This document shows positions 52,016 through 60,154 of a stretch of 64,000 nucleotides of DNA, piece by piece. The position numbers and the translations under genes were made by a program. This stretch comes from Brevibacillus antibioticus (GTDB lineage Bacteria > Bacillota > Bacilli > Brevibacillales > Brevibacillaceae), in NCBI RefSeq assembly GCF_005217615.1, contig NZ_SZNK01000001.1, forward strand, positions 5,614,001-5,678,000, in the 5' to 3' direction. The notes below the pieces were generated by a model, which was not told the DNA's origin, ran no database searches, and worked only from the letters and a program-made list of their open reading frames with translations. The number at the start of each line of letters is the position of its first letter. The first letter of the stretch is position 1.

Positions 52016-53109
52016 ACTTGCATAGAGCCTACAAATTCCGTTTGTATCCAAACAAAGAACAAGCAACACTCATCAACAAGACAATTGGATGTACTCGCTT
52101 TGTATTCAATCACTTTCTTGCGAAACGGAATGACGCCTACGAACATGAAAAGAAAACGCTGAACTACAACGACTGCTCTGCTTTGCTCACGCAACTCAAA
52201 AAAGAAATCGAATGGTTGAAAGAAGTGGACTCCACTGCTCTGCAATCAACCTTAAAAGATTTGGATTCCTCCTACAAAAAGTTTTTCAAAGAGAAAAAAG
52301 GCTATCCCAAATTCAAGAGTAAGAAGAACCCAAAGCAATCCTATACATGCAAGATGAACATCAAAATAGTAGGAAATCGCATCAAACTTCCTAAGCTGGG
52401 ATGGGTATCGTTTGCTAAATCCAGAGAAGTCCGGGGGCGTATCTTATCGGCTACGATCAGACTGAATCCTTCTGGAAAATACTTTGTATCCATTCTATGT
52501 GAAACGGAAAATCAACCACTCCCAAATGTAGGATCGACTGTAGGGATTGACCTCGGAATCAAGGATTTCGCCATCCTCTCTAATGGAGAGAAGGTTGAGA
52601 ATCCTAAATACTATCGCAAGTATGAAAAACAACTGGCAAAGTGGCAACGGATTCAATCCCGCAGACAAAAAGGTAATAAAAACCGTAACAAAGCACGTAT
52701 CAAAGTAGCTAGGCTCCATGAAAAAATTGCAAATACCCGTAACGACTTTCTACATAAGCTGTCAACCAAGCTGATCAACGAAAACCAAGTGATTTGTTTG
52801 GAGGACTTGCAAGTGGAAAATATGGTTAAAAACCACAAGTTGGCGAAATCCATTGCGGACGCTTCGTGGTCTATGTTTCGTATGATGTTGGAGTATAAGG
52901 CGGAATGGTACGGTAGAACGATCTCCATCGTCGGGAAGCAATTCCCTTCAAGCCAACTCTGCTCCACTCCACATTGTGGATACCGCAACAAAGACGTGAA
53001 AAACCTCAACTTGCGACAATGGACTTGCCCGAAATGTGGTACGAAGCATGATCGTGACGAAAACGCAGCCATCAATATTGAGCAAGAAGGACTTCGACTG
53101 TTGGCATAG
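52012..53109 (+). CDS. tnpB: TnpB RNA-guided nuclease / OrfB of IS605 family
   Basis: 365 residues. The RuvC-type catalytic residues are intact: Asp180 (GIDLGIKDFA), Glu264 (CLEDL) and Asp349 (DRDENAA). A zinc ribbon is formed by Cys317, Cys322, Cys339 and Cys342. The N-terminal wedge/REC-like part starts RAYKFRLYPNKEQATLINKT as in family members. TnpB cuts DNA next to a TAM under guidance of an RNA from its own 3' end, and helps retain the element. It probably works with the RNA described at 53085-53209. Confidence 0.93.
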   Translation: MNLHRAYKFRLYPNKEQATLINKTIGCTRFVFNHFLAKRNDAYEHEKKTLNYNDCSALLTQLKKEIEWLKEVDSTALQSTLKDLDSSYKKFFKEKKGYPKFKSKKNPKQSYTCKMNIKIVGNRIKLPKLGWVSFAKSREVRGRILSATIRLNPSGKYFVSILCETENQPLPNVGSTVGIDLGIKDFAILSNGEKVENPKYYRKYEKQLAKWQRIQSRRQKGNKNRNKARIKVARLHEKIANTRNDFLHKLSTKLINENQVICLEDLQVENMVKNHKLAKSIADASWSMFRMMLEYKAEWYGRTISIVGKQFPSSQLCSTPHCGYRNKDVKNLNLRQWTCPKCGTKHDRDENAAINIEQEGLRLLA

Positions 53110-53209
53110 CCAACTGAACTGTGGGACACACAGGGATAGCTTGGTGAATTTCACTCCGTGAGGAGTGACTACCCAAGAATCCCCTGCCTTTAGGCATGGG
53201 GAGTGTCAA
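53085..53209 (+). ncRNA. predicted omega/reRNA guide at the tnpB 3' end
   Basis: In IS605-type elements the guide RNA spans the tnpB 3' end and the right-end region, and its guide is the host DNA just outside. Here the 100 bp after the tnpB stop form stems (TCACTCCGTGAGGAGTGA, CCCCTGCCTTTAGGCATGGGG), after which the guide would be the sequence from about 53210. The extent is inferred from the family; no transcript data. Confidence 0.45.
53181..53201. repeat. right-end hairpin of the IS605-type element
   Basis: Stem-loop CCCCTGCCtttaGGCATGGGG with bulged pairing; close in sequence to the left-end hairpin. Confidence 0.75.
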
Positions 53210-53249
53210 GGGGGAACTGACTACCTATAGGAAAAAGGAGGCTTTACAT

Positions 53250-53816
53250 ATGGATAGAAACGAGTATATCAAGAATGGTTTTGAAGCTTACTATGCCCGA
53301 TATAACCAAGTAACAGAGGAAGGCTTTTGTAGATGGATGCGGCCAGGCGTCCCTGATGTCATGAAGGTAGCTGATATCGATGAAGAATGGTCCAGATGGA
53401 AGCTGGTTCCTTCAATCGTAAGTCAGGAGGATGTGGCTTCGCTCGAAGAACAATTTGGACTGAAATTTCCGGAGTGGTATAAAGCCTTCATTTCCACGTA
53501 TCATCATTTTTTCGACGTCATCCCTGAACAAGGGATTGATGAGCCATTCGATCGTATTCGGAATATGTACAACCCGTTGCTTTGCAAGTTAGGCTACCTT
53601 CCTTTTTCATGGGATACGGAGTACGGAAGTATACGATGTATCGATTTACAAGAAAGTCCAGACGAAGAGAAGTGTGGAATCTATGAAATTGACCATGAAA
53701 TTTTGTTTGAAATGGATGACGAAAATACAGAACGCAACGAACTGAAAGAATCACTAATCTTTTTGTATCCGAATTTCAAAACTTATTTTGACCACACTTT
53801 TTTAGAGCACGCGTGA
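53250..53816 (+). CDS. SMI1/KNR4 (SUKH) family protein
   Basis: 188 residues. The SUKH pattern is visible: VASLEEQFGLKFPEWYKAFI, then FFDVIPEQG, and GYLPFSWDTEYGSIRCIDL. Such proteins are common immunity proteins against secreted toxins, but many are free-standing. No toxin is adjacent. It may be the native downstream neighbour of the histidine phosphatase, with the IS inserted between. ATG 53250 has AAAAAGGAGGCTTTACAT upstream. Confidence 0.8.
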   Translation: MDRNEYIKNGFEAYYARYNQVTEEGFCRWMRPGVPDVMKVADIDEEWSRWKLVPSIVSQEDVASLEEQFGLKFPEWYKAFISTYHHFFDVIPEQGIDEPFDRIRNMYNPLLCKLGYLPFSWDTEYGSIRCIDLQESPDEEKCGIYEIDHEILFEMDDENTERNELKESLIFLYPNFKTYFDHTFLEHA

Positions 53817-53825
53817 CGCAAAAGC

Positions 53826-53859
53826 AAACCCTCTTTCACTATAAAATGAAAGAGGGTTT
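53826..53859. terminator. terminator of the SMI1/KNR4 gene
   Basis: Perfect 13-bp stem AAACCCTCTTTCA/TGAAAGAGGGTTT with an 8-base loop. It serves both convergent neighbours. Confidence 0.85.
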
Positions 53860-53898
53860 TGTTTTCTTGTGTGAATCGTTTGCTATGCTAGGAGCCGA

Positions 53899-54393
53899 TT
53901 ACGACACTATGAATCTTAGCTTATCAGGATTTCTGACAAAGTAGAGGTTACGAATAACTCCGTGTTCGATATGCAAAAACACCACGGTGTCGGTTCTGCC
54001 ATCTAGTCTGATCACAAACCCGGTCTGGTTGTTTAAAGGTGCGAGCTCTACAGAGAATTCTGGACGCTTCGAGAAGCTGCGCATCAAGCCGAGTAAGAAG
54101 GAAGCCACGCGTTCGCCAGACAAGATCGGATGCAGGGCTGCCGTGACCTTGCCGCCGCCGTCGGAGAGCAATACCGCATCTGTGGCAAGGAGAGTGAGCA
54201 ATGTCTCGATATTTCCGTGCTCCAGGGCAGACAGAAAACGGCTGATCCACTCTTCGCCGAGCTCTTTCTCTGGGGTGAGATGAGGTTCCTCTGAGTCAAT
54301 CCCCATTTTCTTTTTCGCTCGACTAACGATCTTGCGGCAATTCGCTTCGCTTTTTCCTATCAGCTCGGCAATCTCGTCATATTGGAAGTCAAT
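53899..54393 (-). pseudogene. 3' remnant of an ECF41-type sigma factor gene
   Basis: The readable part starts in the sigma region 4 helix (FQYDEIAELIGKSEANCRKI and VSRAKKKMG) and continues with a SnoaL-like domain (ISRFLSALEHGNIETLLTLL, ATDAVLLSDGGGKVTAALHP and the terminal NPDKLRF), which is the architecture of ECF41/SigJ sigma factors. Region 2 and the start are absent: upstream of about 54393 the frame changes to unrelated residues. Without region 2 it cannot initiate transcription. The deletion ends close to the divergent GNAT gene at 54486. Confidence 0.8.
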
Positions 54394-54485
54394 GTGTGAC
54401 ACACCACAAGAGGAAAATGTCGAAGAAAATCGAATAGGGAATAGATGGGAAGCTAGACATCTGAGGTTGTAGGAGGATTCCGAGC

Positions 54486-55226
54486 ATGTCATACAACATC
54501 TACACTTTCGCACAAAGATCAGATCTAAACGATCAAGCTGATGAACTCATTGAAGCAAGCTGGTCTACCTTCATGCTCAATGATGAAGTGGCCAACGAAT
54601 ATTACGGTCATCTGTATGACTGGTTCTCTCCTTATCAATTCATGCTGACGGATGAGGCTGACAAGCTGATGGCTGTAGGAAATGCGATTCCATTTTATTG
54701 GGATGGCACTGCGGAAGACCTGCCAAAAGGCTGGGATGATGTCTTTCTGCAAGGGATTGAAGACTATCGCCAAGAAAAACAGCCAAACGCGTTATCGGCA
54801 CTCTCCATCTCCATCGATCCCCGCTATCGTGGACTCGGTCTGAGCAAGCAGATGGTTACGGCGATGAAGGATATCGCAAAGGAAAATGGCTTGGTGCACT
54901 TGGTGGCACCTGTACGTCCATCGCTCAAGCACAAGTACCCGCTCACGCCAATGGACAAGTATGTTCAGTGGAAAACGACCGATGACGCTCCGTTTGATCC
55001 ATGGGTGCGCACGCATTGGAAACTCGGAGCGACGATCATGCAGGTGGCGCCGGAATCCATGCTGATCAGAGGAAGCTTGACGGATTGGGAAAGCTGGACA
55101 GGAATGAAATTTCCCGAGTCCGGATTGTACATCATTCCAGACGCATTAGTTCCCGTGCAGGTTAACGTGGAAAAGGACGAAGTGGTATATATCGAGCCGA
55201 ATATTTGGATGCAGCATGTTTTGTAA
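54486..55226 (+). CDS. GNAT-like acetyltransferase
   Basis: 246 residues. The acetyl-CoA site ISIDPRYRGLGLSKQMVTAM (Arg-x-x-Gly-x-Gly-like) and NGLVHLVAPVRPSLKHKYPL are typical of a GNAT subgroup with a long C-terminal half (DDAPFDPWVRTHWKLGATIM, VPVQVNVEKDE). Substrate unknown. ATG with AGGAGGATTCCGAGC upstream. It ends in a weak terminator before the sigma factor at 55346. Confidence 0.8.
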   Translation: MSYNIYTFAQRSDLNDQADELIEASWSTFMLNDEVANEYYGHLYDWFSPYQFMLTDEADKLMAVGNAIPFYWDGTAEDLPKGWDDVFLQGIEDYRQEKQPNALSALSISIDPRYRGLGLSKQMVTAMKDIAKENGLVHLVAPVRPSLKHKYPLTPMDKYVQWKTTDDAPFDPWVRTHWKLGATIMQVAPESMLIRGSLTDWESWTGMKFPESGLYIIPDALVPVQVNVEKDEVVYIEPNIWMQHVL

Positions 55227-55241
55227 AGCGATCAGGAATAG

Positions 55242-55272
55242 CCGTTGTGGAAACCACAGCGGTTTCTTTTTG
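55242..55272 (+). terminator. terminator of the GNAT gene
   Basis: Stem CCGTTGTGG/CCACAGCGG (one wobble) with a 3-base loop, followed by T-rich TTTCTTTTT. Confidence 0.65.
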
Positions 55273-55279
55273 CATTTTC

Positions 55280-55306
55280 TGTCACCTTTTTGCCGTGAGA
55301 CGGATC
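55280..55306 (+). promoter_or_regulatory. possible ECF promoter before the 55346 sigma gene
   Basis: TGTCAC (55280-55285), 15 bp, CGGATC (55301-55306), 40 bp before the start. Different from the TGTAAC/CGACTAT type of the YcdB cassettes. Confidence 0.3.
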
Positions 55307-55345
55307 ATACCTACTAGCAAGCAATCAACGGATGAGGTGAACGGG

Positions 55346-55903
55346 TTGAACGAAGCAGAAATAATGCCAGCGAGTCTGGAGGTTACACGAGAAGCCAGAC
55401 TGAAATGGCTAATGCAGCAATACGGGGAGAAGATTTTTCATCTAGTGAGTCTCACGGTAAAGAACCATGCCTTGGCGGACGATATTACCCAAAACGTGTT
55501 TATCCAAGCATATCGGCATCTCGATCAGTTCCGCGGGGACGGACAGATCAAGCATTGGCTCTACAAGATCGCGATGAATGAAAGCAAAAAGCATTTTCGG
55601 TCGTGGTCCTTCCGCAACATTTTTCCGACGATGGATGATCATTTGGGCGATTTGATGAATCGGCAGGCCAACAATCAGGTAGAGGAAGAGATTTTAAACC
55701 GGGTGAAGCGGGAAGAGATCGTCACATACATTCAATCCCTCGCACCGAAGTACAGACAGGTTATTCTCCTGCACTATTACGAAGACCTGTCGATTGCGGA
55801 AGTGTCGGATATTCTATCGGTTTCGCAAGAGGTCGTCCGTACGCGTTTGCATCGAGCCAGGAAGCAATTGAAGGAGACCATGTCGAAGGAGGTAAAAGGA
55901 TGA
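55346..55903 (+). CDS. ECF RNA polymerase sigma factor
   Basis: 185 residues from the TTG at 55346 (GGATGAGGTGAACGGG upstream). Region 2 (FHLVSLTVKNHALADDITQN, VFIQAYRHLDQFRGDGQIKH and WLYKIAMNESKKHF) and region 4 (LAPKYRQVILLHYYEDLSIA, EVSDILSVSQEVVRTRLHRA) are complete. It is translationally coupled (ATGA) to a DUF4179 membrane protein, its predicted anti-sigma factor. It is distinct from the two YcdB-cassette sigmas. Confidence 0.92.
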   Translation: MNEAEIMPASLEVTREARLKWLMQQYGEKIFHLVSLTVKNHALADDITQNVFIQAYRHLDQFRGDGQIKHWLYKIAMNESKKHFRSWSFRNIFPTMDDHLGDLMNRQANNQVEEEILNRVKREEIVTYIQSLAPKYRQVILLHYYEDLSIAEVSDILSVSQEVVRTRLHRARKQLKETMSKEVKG

Positions 55904-57303
55904 GCGACGATCGCATGTGGAGGGAATGGAGCCAGTCAGCAAAGCAATCCGTTCGTGAAAAATATCCGTTTCATTTGGAAAAATTCGAGCAGGAAGTACT
56001 CACAAAAATTCAGCGTGAGAAGCATCGTCGTCGCTGGCAAGTAACCTCTTGGGCAGCCGGAGTGGCAGTTGCTGCTACCCTTTTCTTCCAGATTGCTCAG
56101 CCCTTTGATGGAAGTTTGTGGGGACTGACTGGTGCAGAGCGAGGCCAGAAAGTATTTGAATGGGTCAAGCCCGATGAAGGTTTCATGCATGCTTTGAAGA
56201 ACGGGTATCCGATTCTGCCTGAGGTGAAATTGGAGAAGGACGGTTTTGTTTATCAGATCAGGGATGCCATGGTCGATCACAGACGGATTACGTTTACGCT
56301 TTTAATCTCCGGTGAAAAAATGGAGGAGATTGCGCGAATTCCGGATGAATCGAAAAGAAGCGATATGCTTTATGGGAGTCTTCGTGTAGATTTGGGGGAG
56401 CTGAATGAAGTAGGTCATGCTCCGAAAGATTTTCAATTAATCGATGGTGTACATTATCTTATCATCAAACCGAATTACCGAATTGACGACAAAAAAATGC
56501 GGGAGTTCATGAATCAGACGAAGCCCGTTCTGCCTGTGCAAATTGTAGATATGCGCAAGAAAGAAGCTGATGAAGTGGTAGCCAAGCTGTTGCTGCCCCT
56601 GCCAAGGTCCGTCACTGGAGCAGAAAAAGCAATCCAACCGGATGCAGAAGTAGATGCTGTGCTAGAAACAGACAGCCTGTTGACGAGGCTGAAAGTAAAC
56701 CAGATAATAGCTTCTCCGACTATAATGGAAGCGGAGCTGGAAGCTACTTTGCAGGATGGATTCGAGCTGTATCGCTTGGAGAATGTGAAGCTGGTAGATG
56801 GGAATGGAAAGGAATATCCGGCAATGGATGACCGAATCAATGAGAATCTGGAGCAGGTTCGAGATGGCACTGCTAACAGGGTTCAAGGCAGCGACAAGTA
56901 TACGATGCAGTTTATGCCGTCGCTCTTTTTTGAAGATACTCCGGGTAAACTCGCGCTCCGTTTCGACGAAGTATCTGCCAATAAGTCTATTAAGGAAAGC
57001 TTCGTGCTTGATCTGAATGCCAAATATCCGCAAAGTATTCCGTTTGGAAAAAAGCAAAAGCTGAATATAGAAAAGGCGTATTACGACAAAGGGAAGCTGT
57101 TCATTGTCATTCCAAACAAGGCACCGGAAGACATTAACCTGCGAGTAGAAGGTCAGTACTACAAGAATTTTATGATCGCAAAAAATTTGGAGACTGTTTC
57201 GATTGTTTTCGAGGTACCCAAACAGGACACGTACAAGGTAGAGATGAGCGGTCTGGAGTTTGAGAGATTCGCCTTGGATGGCGTGATACCTATTACAAAA
57301 TAA
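55900..57303 (+). CDS. DUF4179-domain anti-sigma factor
   Basis: 467 residues. The cytosolic N-terminus (about 1-45), a single membrane helix (about 47-65) and a large extracellular DUF4179-type domain (LPEVKLEKDGFVYQIRDAMV, ITFTLLISG, and later IASPTIMEAELEATLQDGFE) match known ECF anti-sigma partners in Firmicutes. It should hold the 55346 sigma factor at the membrane until an envelope signal arrives. The start overlaps the sigma stop by 4 bp. A strong shared terminator follows. Confidence 0.88.
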   Translation: MSDDRMWREWSQSAKQSVREKYPFHLEKFEQEVLTKIQREKHRRRWQVTSWAAGVAVAATLFFQIAQPFDGSLWGLTGAERGQKVFEWVKPDEGFMHALKNGYPILPEVKLEKDGFVYQIRDAMVDHRRITFTLLISGEKMEEIARIPDESKRSDMLYGSLRVDLGELNEVGHAPKDFQLIDGVHYLIIKPNYRIDDKKMREFMNQTKPVLPVQIVDMRKKEADEVVAKLLLPLPRSVTGAEKAIQPDAEVDAVLETDSLLTRLKVNQIIASPTIMEAELEATLQDGFELYRLENVKLVDGNGKEYPAMDDRINENLEQVRDGTANRVQGSDKYTMQFMPSLFFEDTPGKLALRFDEVSANKSIKESFVLDLNAKYPQSIPFGKKQKLNIEKAYYDKGKLFIVIPNKAPEDINLRVEGQYYKNFMIAKNLETVSIVFEVPKQDTYKVEMSGLEFERFALDGVIPITK

Positions 57304-57328
57304 AGAGGATTCCACTGGGAAATTCACG

Positions 57329-57377
57329 AAAAAGCCTTTGCACGAACCAGAAGGTCTGGTATTGTCCAAAGGCTTTT
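57329..57377. terminator. bidirectional terminator between DUF4179 and FeoB genes
   Basis: Long stem AAAAGCCTTTG/CAAAGGCTTTT with inner pairing (ACCAG/CTGGT), between two convergent genes. Confidence 0.8.
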
Positions 57378-57386
57378 CGCTGTTTT

Positions 57387-58793
57387 TTACACCCAACCGA
57401 GTGCTCTTGCCACCTGGGCAGTCAAGAACGTTACTCCGATCGCAATGGCTAGCGGAATGAGTGCAGAAAGCACCGTCCATTTCACACTTTTCGTTTCCTT
57501 GTAAATATTGAACAAGGTTGTGCCGCAAGGGTAATGAAGCAGAGAGAACAACATCATATTAAGTGCTGTCAACCAAGTCCACCCGTGCTGCAAGAAGACA
57601 TCCTTGATGTTGTCGAGGCCTTCCACATCAACCATGGCACCGGAGGACATGTACCCCATCAGTAGGATCGGCAGCACAATTTCATTCGCGGGCAAACCGA
57701 GAATAAAAGCCATGAGAATATAGCCATCGAGACCAATAATTTGCGCAAACGGATCAAAAAAGGCAGCCATGTGGGCGAGGATGCTGTCTCCACCGACATA
57801 GATATTACCCAAAATCCAAGTGATGACACCGGCAGGGGCGGCTACAATGACGGCCCTTTTCAGCACGCTCCACGATTTATCTTTGCTTGCAATCAGGATC
57901 GTTTTCCAAATCTGCGGACGGCGGTAAGGGGGCAGCTCCAGCGTATAGTGTGTCGGTACCCCGCGCAAGGCTGTTTTAGAAAGTGTCCAGGAAACTGTAA
58001 GAGTGATAACGATTCCAAAAATCACCATACCCATTACGATGAGAGCAGTAGTCAGAGATTGCCAGCCACTGGTCGAGCTTGTCGCCATAAACAGTGAAGC
58101 CAATAGGATCAAGGTAGGCCAACGACCATTGCACGGGACGAAATTATTGGTCAGTATCGCCAACATTCGCTCCCGAGGAGATTCGATAATCCGGGTGGAA
58201 AGGATGGCAGCTGCGTTACAGCCAAACCCCATCGACATCGTTAATGCCTGTTTTCCATGACCGCCGGCATTTTTAAACAGACGATCCATGTTGAAAGCGA
58301 CACGCGGCAAATACCCGAAGTTCTCAAGCAGGGCGAAGACCGGGAAAAAGATAGCCATTGGAGGCAGCATGACGCTGACCACCCATGAAGTGCCGCGAAA
58401 GAATCCGAGAACAAGAATTCCGTGCAGCCATTCTGGTGCATTCACTGCTTGAAAACCGGCAGTCAGATAACCCTCGACAATGCCGAACATGTCAGCCAGC
58501 CAACCGGATGGAACATTGGCGCCTGCAATGGTGATCCAAAAGACTGCACCTAATATCGCCAGCATGATCGGGTAGCCCCATATTTTGGAGGTCACAATTT
58601 TATCGAGCTTGTATGCGCTAGACAGCTTTTGCTTGTTTTCGTAGGTCACAGCTTCCTTACAGATGCTTCGACTGGTGCGATAAATGTCACTTACAATCGT
58701 GTCCCGAATCTCACTTCCTTCTACTGAGGCGCGGGCCACAGAAAGAAGTGCATCCAGTGGATCGGGCGGATTAGTGGCAAACGGTTTGGCCAT
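57387..58793 (-). CDS. feoB: FeoB membrane part (nucleoside-recognition / gate domains)
   Basis: 468 residues with about eight hydrophobic segments. It contains two gate-type modules: LGFFRGTSWVVSVMLPPMAI with FPVFALLENFGYLPRVAFNM and SMGFGCNAAAILSTRIIESP (first), and FILGLPANEIVLPILLMGYM (second), the conserved FeoB channel parts with GCN. It corresponds to the C-terminal two-thirds of normal FeoB. The GTPase part is a separate overlapping gene. The start overlaps the GTPase stop by 23 bp, so the two are made as separate chains. Confidence 0.88.
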   Translation of the reverse strand: MAKPFATNPPDPLDALLSVARASVEGSEIRDTIVSDIYRTSRSICKEAVTYENKQKLSSAYKLDKIVTSKIWGYPIMLAILGAVFWITIAGANVPSGWLADMFGIVEGYLTAGFQAVNAPEWLHGILVLGFFRGTSWVVSVMLPPMAIFFPVFALLENFGYLPRVAFNMDRLFKNAGGHGKQALTMSMGFGCNAAAILSTRIIESPRERMLAILTNNFVPCNGRWPTLILLASLFMATSSTSGWQSLTTALIVMGMVIFGIVITLTVSWTLSKTALRGVPTHYTLELPPYRRPQIWKTILIASKDKSWSVLKRAVIVAAPAGVITWILGNIYVGGDSILAHMAAFFDPFAQIIGLDGYILMAFILGLPANEIVLPILLMGYMSSGAMVDVEGLDNIKDVFLQHGWTWLTALNMMLFSLLHYPCGTTLFNIYKETKSVKWTVLSALIPLAIAIGVTFLTAQVARALGWV

Positions 58794-59502
58794 GGGTCAA
58801 GCGCTCCTCCCCGAAAGACTCAGCTGGCTCTTGCATTCGCTCCCGCAAGGTTTTCAACAAACTCTCATCGCCATCTAGCAAGCGAAGAGCGATCCATCTT
58901 GTCGGAAAACGCCTGTTCATGGTTTTTGCAATGAGCGGCTCCAACTCTACCAGCTTTGCTTCAATCTGATCACTGTAGGTTATCTGTACAGGGGTGGGCA
59001 CGATTGTTCCATTTGCGACTTTCTCCACCTGGTCGAGCAAATTCTCAATCCCGATTTGATTTCTGGCGGAGATGGCCACACAGGGAACGCCCAGTCTTTT
59101 CGAGATTTTTTCTAGATCAATATGAATGCCAAGCCGTTTCGCCTCATCGATCAAATTGACGCAAACGACGACGCGGGAGGTCATTTCCAACACCTGTAAG
59201 GCCAAATTGAGATTCCGCTCCAAGGAGGTTGCATCCAGTACTACAACAGTGACGTCAGGCTGATCGAAGACGATGTAGTCTCTCGCCACTTCTTCATCTG
59301 CCGAGTTGGAATACAAGGAATACGTACCTGGCAAATCAATGATCCGAAAAGTCGTATTTCCCCGAGCGAATTCTCCCTCAGCCATTACGACTGTTTTTCC
59401 TGCCCAGTTTCCCGTATGCTGGCGAAGTCCCGTCAATGTGTTGAATAATGTACTCTTACCGGTATTCGGATTTCCTGCCAAGGCAATTGTGTATGAACTC
59501 AT
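58771..59502 (-). CDS. feoB: FeoB GTPase part
   Basis: 243 residues: G1 GNPNTGKST (9-17), switch I with TGLRQHTGNWAGKTV, G3 DLPGTYSLYSNSADE and G4 NLID (the Asn-x-x-Asp type). It ends with a helical domain as in FeoB. This is the N-terminal portion of the ferrous-iron transporter as a stand-alone small GTPase; the pore is the next gene. Fully split FeoB occurs in several Firmicutes. FeoA is encoded immediately upstream with a 4-bp overlap. Confidence 0.92.
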   Translation of the reverse strand: MSSYTIALAGNPNTGKSTLFNTLTGLRQHTGNWAGKTVVMAEGEFARGNTTFRIIDLPGTYSLYSNSADEEVARDYIVFDQPDVTVVVLDATSLERNLNLALQVLEMTSRVVVCVNLIDEAKRLGIHIDLEKISKRLGVPCVAISARNQIGIENLLDQVEKVANGTIVPTPVQITYSDQIEAKLVELEPLIAKTMNRRFPTRWIALRLLDGDESLLKTLRERMQEPAESFGEERLTHGQTVCH

Positions 59503-59753
59503 TTTTCTTCACTCTCCACGTACTCCCCGAATATGAGCGAGCTTTCTTCTTTGCGCAGGGCGATGATCGTGTTATTTACCCGAAAGGCAATGGGATCGCC
59601 TAGCGGACTTTTTTGCATGACTTCCACGATGTTGCCGGGGACGAAGCCGAGATCCAGCAATCGCCTGCGCAGTATACCCTGAACGTCAATACGATCCAGA
59701 CAGATGTGGCTACCAATCAAGGCATCAGACAAAGGAATGCTGATAGATGGCAT
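59499..59753 (-). CDS. feoA: FeoA-type SH3-fold protein
   Basis: 84 residues of the FeoA/SH3 fold: RLLDLGFVPGNIVEVMQKSP and LGDPIAFRVNNTIIALRKEE are diagnostic. A small partner of FeoB that aids Fe2+ uptake. ATG 59753 is preferred to the GTG at 59762 because AAAGGAGAGTGAACATC precedes it. First gene of a feoA-feoB(GTPase)-feoB(membrane) operon; no obvious Fur box was found. Confidence 0.9.
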   Translation of the reverse strand: MPSISIPLSDALIGSHICLDRIDVQGILRRRLLDLGFVPGNIVEVMQKSPLGDPIAFRVNNTIIALRKEESSLIFGEYVESEEK

Positions 59754-60081
59754 GATGTTCACTCTCCTTTTTCGTTAAGGACAAACTGTTGGCTTAGGGC
59801 AAAAATAAAGGTAAAAAAAAGTGCACGTAGTCGATATCTTATGATTTTAGTTTAAGATAAAACTCTTTCCTAGGCAACAAAGTTTTTGCTTGAGGAAACT
59901 TTTTGGTCATAAAAAAACTGCACCTCCACTCGTGAATGGTATCCAACAATGGGGGACAGCTCAGCATAGATAGCCTATCAAGTGTAACTAACGATTAGAT
60001 TCGTTCGTACAGAAGCCACGATGTTCCCAAGTGTTCGGAAAATCGAGTTTTATTTGCTCCCTACGAAAATTTTGATCTGCT
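59754..60081. other. gene-free stretch between feoA and cassette 2
   Basis: About 330 bp with no convincing coding frame. AT-rich; it presumably holds the leftward feo promoter and rightward upstream sequence. I see no long inverted repeat. Confidence 0.5.
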
Positions 60082-60110
60082 TGTAACATTTCCCTTTTGC
60101 TTTCGACTAT
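60082..60110 (+). promoter_or_regulatory. ECF-type promoter of YcdB-sigma cassette 2
   Basis: TGTAAC (60082-60087), a 16-bp spacer and CGACTAT (60104-60110), 45 bp before the start. Box sequence, spacer length and T-rich spacer all match the promoter at 11899-11927. Confidence 0.7.
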
Positions 60111-60154
60111 TGGGCTAAGAACATAAAAAAGTGGAAGCCAGGAGGAAATTCAAA

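Larger units (their letters stand above)
51467..53209 (+). mobile_element. IS200/IS605-family insertion sequence with tnpA and tnpB
   Basis: Two genes in the usual order (Y1 transposase, then TnpB) are bracketed by imperfect hairpins. The left end is CCCCTTGCTTTAGCTATGGGG at 51469-51489 with another stem (CATCCCCTGAAGGGGGTG) shortly after. The right end is CCCCTGCCTTTAGGCATGGGG at 53181-53201. Subterminal hairpins with a pointed loop are what the single-strand transposase recognises; no inverted terminal repeats or target duplication are expected. The exact ends and the TAM pentanucleotide were not resolved, so the boundaries are approximate. Confidence 0.85.

Noticed and set aside
51623..53209. 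TnpB as a stand-alone CRISPR-like effector
   Set aside because: It lies in a standard IS605 arrangement with TnpA and end hairpins; no CRISPR array is nearby.
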